A stretch of 11,968 nucleotides of DNA. Source: Larix sibirica (lineage: Eukaryota > Streptophyta > Pinopsida > Pinales > Pinaceae). The notes beneath the pieces were generated by a model. That model searched no databases and had not been told where the DNA came from. It worked only from the letters and a program-made list of their open reading frames with translations. This document shows, in pieces, positions 8,803-11,968 of this stretch. The stretch lies in the NCBI GenBank assembly GCA_004151065.3, contig NWUY0304988522.1, forward strand, positions 1 to 11,968, read 5' to 3'. Made by a program: the position numbers and the translations under genes. How positions within the stretch are numbered: the stretch's first letter is position 1; each line of letters begins with the position of its first letter.

Positions 8803-9130
8803 CTAGTATTGTAGAAAGCGCTTGAGAAACCTTCCATTTACATATGTTCCCAAAACCTTGTCATCTAGTTGATGAAGGAGATAAGTTTTATTTACTTGGT
8901 TAGTAGAGATATGGAATGGTCCTAACCACATGTTATCAAACTTTACATGCTTTCCTTTATCCTCTCTTCTAGCATGCCACTTCAGCACTAGGTATCATGG
9001 CTAAAATATTCTTTCTTAGGCACACTTATCAAATATATCCTTCATCCTATGCTAGTGAACCTGCCTCTTATATGTTGTATACTCTCTATTCTATTGAAGT
9101 TTTACAATCTGAAATATCCTTCTCATGATT
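8803..9130 (-). pseudogene. Integrase C-terminal domain, broken
   Basis: The readable block 8803-8988 contains VLKWHARREDKGKH-type basic text, the WLGPF motif and ends NGRFLKRFLQY before a TAG at 8803-8805. This is the small barrel domain that helps integrase bind DNA ends, with the GPF/Y signature of Ty3/gypsy integrases. Upstream text (about 8990-9130) still reads as the preceding helical linker (KDIFDKCA near 9016-9039) but has several stops. The protein ends shortly after the domain, so there is no room for a chromodomain before the stop, although loss by mutation cannot be excluded. Confidence 0.85.
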
Positions 9131-9729
9131 TTATCTAGATCTTACATGCCCTCTTGTAGTAACTTCATGGCTGGAAGGCCTAGTTGAATAGGGAAAATAA
9201 ATTCCTTTCCATATACTAGTTGGAATAGTGAAGTGCCTAGGAGCTATATATCCCTTTGTGATTACTATATCATCCCATAATGCATCTTTTAGGTGGGCAT
9301 CCCATGCCTTTTTGTTGTGTGACAACATCTTCTTGATTATCCTGATCAAGCTCTTGTTTGAGGAATATGCCAGTCCATTTCCCTATGGATAACATGGGGT
9401 ACAATGTCCCAATTTTATGTTGTAATCTTGACAAAATTTCATCATTTTAGCATATTTGAAGGCATGTGCATTATCTATTATGACTTTTCTTGGGAACCCA
9501 AACCTGGACACGATATTCTCTTCCAAAAACTTGTTCATTATTGAATCATTCATTGTTCTAGTTGGGATGGCTTCCACCCATTCTATAAAGTAATCAATTG
9601 ATGTCAATATCCACCTCTATTGACCACTAGAGTAAGGGTATATTTCACCAATGAAATCCAATCCCCATTGTTGGAAAGGTGCTTCCACTTTGATAGGCCT
9701 AAGGGGAAATGATACTAACTTCTATTCCT
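9131..9729 (-). pseudogene. Integrase catalytic core, broken, third catalytic residue lost
   Basis: The core joins element DNA to the host chromosome using a D, D, E triad. Here GLDFIGEI carries the first Asp (codon 9656-9658), followed by DYFIEWVEAIPT. The second Asp is in VIIDNAHAF (9473-9475). The third position, in GLAYSSNK, is Tyr (9365-9367) where Glu is expected. A TAG at 9383-9385 interrupts the text just before it. After LIRIIKKML the frame is good until about 9238-9245, where it shifts and continues as LGTSLFQLVYG in another frame, ending at a stop at 9142-9144. The text reads clearly as a Ty3/gypsy integrase, and is inactive both by truncation and by residue loss. Confidence 0.92.
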
Positions 9730-10129
9730 TGCAAATAACTAGAACTCTATGCATGCCCTCACAATAGTACTTACCTCGAAAAACAATGTGGGCCTATAAT
9801 AACCTGCACTCGGTATTTTTTAAGTTATAGATATCTATACATGATGGCCTCAATAGATTCCTTTGTAAAACTATGTGATCATCCCTTCAGTTTCATCTTC
9901 TACCACACAATTCAGCAGTATTCCCAAAACGTCCTTATAATATAAATACTCATCCAAAATAAAATACTAAAACAACTTTAAGCATTATAGACACAACCTT
10001 GGCTTTTTCAAAATCTCTTGGGCATTGAAGGTGTTGCAAGTAGAATATTTTGTCTTTGTACCATGTGCAATCAACAAACTTACGACTAATCTACATGTGT
10101 ATTTCATGAGGGTTTTCATCATTTGTTCC
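9730..10129 (-). pseudogene. RNase H-integrase connection and integrase zinc region, broken
   Basis: From the RNase H end, the text TWYKDKIFYLQHLQCP (about 10005-10060) and then EYLYYKDVLGILLNCVVEDE (about 9885-9950) match the linker that precedes integrase in plant gypsy elements. The His pair of the HHCC zinc finger is visible as GHH (His codons 9841-9846), followed by AGYYRPTLFFEV. One Cys is visible (9751-9753), but the second expected Cys position reads Phe (9742-9744) before a stop. Several stops and frame changes occur in this part, so the reading is by motif only. Confidence 0.75.
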
Positions 10130-10558
10130 TTCTTCTTTTATCATCTCGGCAACTAAATTCGGGTTTAGCTCTTCACAATTAGATTCTACTAGTAATTTAG
10201 CCAACCCTTGAACTTTATCAACTTGGTAGGATTGATTTCCATGTCATACTTCTGGATTTTGGTAATCCATTTTCCCCTTATCTCGTTGTTGTCAAGTTGG
10301 ATAAGGATATCCTTGACTATGTTGTTAAGAAAATGAGAAATAACATGAGTGAAAAATGTAAATTGTGAACACCTTAAATGCTTTCACCATGGAATAAGCT
10401 TGTTTTTCAATTGTACTGTATTTTAATTATGCATCCCTTAGAGCTTTGTTGTATAATGATATGGTTTGTTCCTGTGTATTTTCATTCTTCTACAATAAAA
10501 AAGCTACAATAGTATTTAGTGAAGCAAAAGAAAATATGAGGAAAGGTTTTGTATATTC
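10130..10558 (-). pseudogene. RNase H domain, broken
   Basis: RNase H removes the RNA template strand during reverse transcription. The minus strand reads KPFLIFSFASLNTIVAFLL, then SLYNKALRDA, KYSTIEKQAYSMVKAFKVF, and further on GLAKLLVESNCEELNP close to 10150-10200. The NKALRDA...YSTIEKQAY block is a clear signature of the RNase H of Ty3/gypsy elements, with the Glu of the EK motif kept. At least two stops and one or two frame changes interrupt it. Length of about 140 codons is normal for a single domain. Confidence 0.82.
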
Positions 10559-10589
10559 AAGGATGATTAGGGCTCGAGATTCTCCCCAG

Positions 10590-11440
10590 AAAAATGTTAT
10601 CTGCTAGAAGGAACTTTTAGATTCATTTGTCCATTTGACCTCATTCTTCTTTTTAGCATATTAGTAATGTTCTTCACAATCTCTGTAAAGTTTGGGATTA
10701 AACTTCTTATCCATTTTATCTTACTTAGGGATGATTGGATTTCTTTCTTATTTATGGGCACCTCTATCAGTTTTATGCGTTCCACCCTTTCTGGGCCAAT
10801 CTTAACTCCCTCTTTGGAGACAATGTGTCATAATAGCTTTCCCTTTTGCATGGAAAAATGATACTTTTTTGGATATAAGGACATACCAAATTTCTTTCAT
10901 TTTCTGAAGGTTTTCTTGAGGTGATCCAAATTATCATCATTAGATTTTGATAAGACAGTAATGTCATCTAAATAGATGACTATGGATTTCTCTTTTTCAC
11001 CTACAAAGGATATGTCCATTTCCCTTTAAATGGTGGCTACTGCATTCATCAACTTGATGGCTTATTGTCATACATAAATGTACCCCAGTGTGTTGTAAAT
11101 GTTGTCTTCTCTCTGTCATACTTATGCGTGGATACTTGAATGTACCCTGAAATACCATCAATCATGGAAATCGTGCAATATCCTACCACTTTCTACAAGA
11201 TATGGTCCATCTTGGGGAGGGGGTAGTTGTCCTTTAAGGAGCATTTATTCATATTTCAGAAGTCTACACATAGTCTGATTTAACCACTCTTTTTCCTGGA
11301 ATTCACTAGTTTATCCACCCACTTTGAGTACATCAATGGGATTATGATCTTAGCATCCAATAGCTTTCGTAATTCCTCATCAATTATAGGTAGAAGAATG
11401 GAATTAGTCTATCTCAAATTCCGCTTAAAGGACTTGAATC
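10590..11440 (-). pseudogene. Reverse transcriptase, broken, YLDD kept
   Basis: This enzyme copies element RNA into DNA. In order, the minus strand reads DEELRKLLDAKIIIPLMYSKW, then RLCVDF, LKDNYPLPKMDHIL, SMIDGISGY (catalytic Asp at 11157-11159), TTFTTHWGTFMY, then IVIYLDDITVLSKS with the YLDD box at 10963-10974. The thumb follows: KKFGMSLYPKK, HIVSKEGVKIGPERVERI and PNFTEIVKNITNMLK. Stops interrupt it after RLCVDF, in DHIL-stop-KV, after LKKTFRK and after GKLL. A frame change lies at about 11000-11045. All three active-site aspartates are still encoded, although the protein cannot be made whole. Confidence 0.94.
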
Positions 11441-11968
11441 CTAGTTTTAGAGGTACCCAATGTTGTATGAAAACAGTGTTATAAGTCTTGAGGTTTTCAT
11501 ACATCTAGGAAAAGACATATTTGTACTCTTTGAACAGTTTAAGGTATCATTGTTTGAGATTTGCAATCAATAATTTTGACAACTTGATGTATTTTGGATT
11601 CTGCTGACTACCTATGTTTAATTCTTCTACATCTTCAAACTTTGGGTGGACAGTTGGCTTGACAAGAATATCATTTTTGTCACAAACAAATTCTAGAGGT
11701 ACCAGTCCCTTGGATATAAAATTGTTCTTCAAGTACAGGATCTCATGATTTTCACTGTGGCTAGTAATCTCTAGAACTGATGGTCCTCATTCTTACATAT
11801 TCTCCCCCTCACTTATATCTTGATCTATGCATGAAGCAAAAACTCTCCAAACATTTCCAAGAATATTTTGATCTGTTGATCATCTTCAAAAACCTGCCAG
11901 TGTTTCAAGTTATCTGGAACTGAAGATTTGTGTCTCATCTCAACTTCATGTTAATTTTTTCAGAATTT
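11441..11968 (-). pseudogene. Protease-RT linker of gypsy pol, partial
   Basis: The readable block 11547-11732 contains KGLVPLEFVCD and later NIGSQQNPKYIKLSKLL, text typical of the segment just before RT in this group of plant gypsy elements. Left of it (toward RT) the frame continues as KLFKEYKYVFS and ENLKTYNT before the RT finger region. To the right, HWQVFEDDQQIKIF is readable at about 11860-11910 in another frame, the start of this linker after protease. The protease active-site motif is not visible, so protease and gag should lie beyond the window's right edge. Confidence 0.7.

Larger units (their letters stand above)
8803..11968 (-). mobile_element. pol: Decayed Ty3/gypsy LTR retrotransposon, pol region
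   Basis: Reading the minus strand from 11968 to 8803 gives the pol order of Ty3/gypsy elements: protease-RT linker, reverse transcriptase, RNase H, integrase zinc region, integrase core and C-terminal domain. This order, with integrase after RT, rules out Ty1/copia. Length (about 3.1 kb to the final stop) is normal, so there is no large internal deletion, only substitutions and small indels. At least ten in-frame stops and several frame changes make it non-functional. Only one RNase H fits between RT and integrase, and no chromodomain follows integrase, which argues against chromoviruses and for a Tat/Athila-like lineage. Gag, protease and the 5' LTR lie outside the window. Confidence 0.92.

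Noticed and set aside
9960-10130. Second (archaeal-type) RNase H as in Ogre/Retand elements
   Set aside because: The interval between RNase H and the integrase zinc region is only about 170 bp and reads as linker text.
8803-11968. Ty1/copia element or caulimovirus-like insertion
   Set aside because: Integrase lies after RNase H, which excludes copia; the presence of integrase with a GPF-type C-terminal domain argues against caulimovirids, which lack integrase.
1-11968. tRNA, rRNA or snoRNA genes
   Set aside because: No cloverleaf arms, A/B-box pairs or rRNA-like blocks were noticed on either strand. The tRNA-Asp similarity at 6096 is limited to the 18-base primer site.

Overview
The window looks like repeat-rich plant nuclear DNA: AT-rich, mostly poor in CG dinucleotides, with no intact gene. 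What can be recognised is decayed Ty3/gypsy LTR-retrotransposon sequence. This density of dead repeats fits a large plant genome, possibly a gymnosperm, but that placement is inference. No bacterial-type genes, operons, tRNA, rRNA or CRISPR array were seen, and no intact protein-coding gene can be supported.

Layout. Positions 1-2580 hold no recognisable gene. They contain a GGCGC-motif cluster (578-700) and a fresh 57-bp tandem duplication built around a 14-bp palindrome (854-967). Positions 2581-2825 are three diverged copies of an ~81-bp repeat. Positions 2826-3934 hold no recognisable protein. At 3935-3958 a polypurine tract runs into TGTAACACCCC, the usual junction between body and 3' LTR in plant gypsy elements. 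Positions 3948-6091 look LTR-like, with a plausible TATA box at 4933. At 6090-6113 a CA end is followed by a decayed primer-binding site for tRNA-Asp, which marks the start of the internal region of a plus-strand element. Positions 6114-7376 are a non-coding leader-like stretch with a TATA-like site at 7021 and a pyrimidine tract at 7216-7242. Positions 7377-8160 are a diverged tandem array with a ~98-bp period, richer in CG than its surroundings. Positions 8161-8802 are spacer.

The clearest item is a minus-strand Ty3/gypsy pol at 8803-11968. Read from right to left it gives the protease-RT linker, reverse transcriptase (YLDD kept), RNase H, integrase zinc region, integrase core (D, D and then Tyr where Glu belongs) and the integrase C-terminal domain. 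Many stops and frameshifts show it is dead. It lacks a chromodomain and ends soon after the GPF-type domain, so a Tat/Athila-like (non-chromovirus) lineage is more likely. The gag/protease part and the 5' LTR lie beyond the right edge.

The most useful idea is that the 98-bp array sits downstream of this pol, where Tat-lineage elements are known to carry hypervariable tandem repeats that can seed satellites. The plus-strand element (tRNA-Asp primer site) and the minus-strand pol point at each other and may be related copies in inverted orientation. I found no convincing new biological system.
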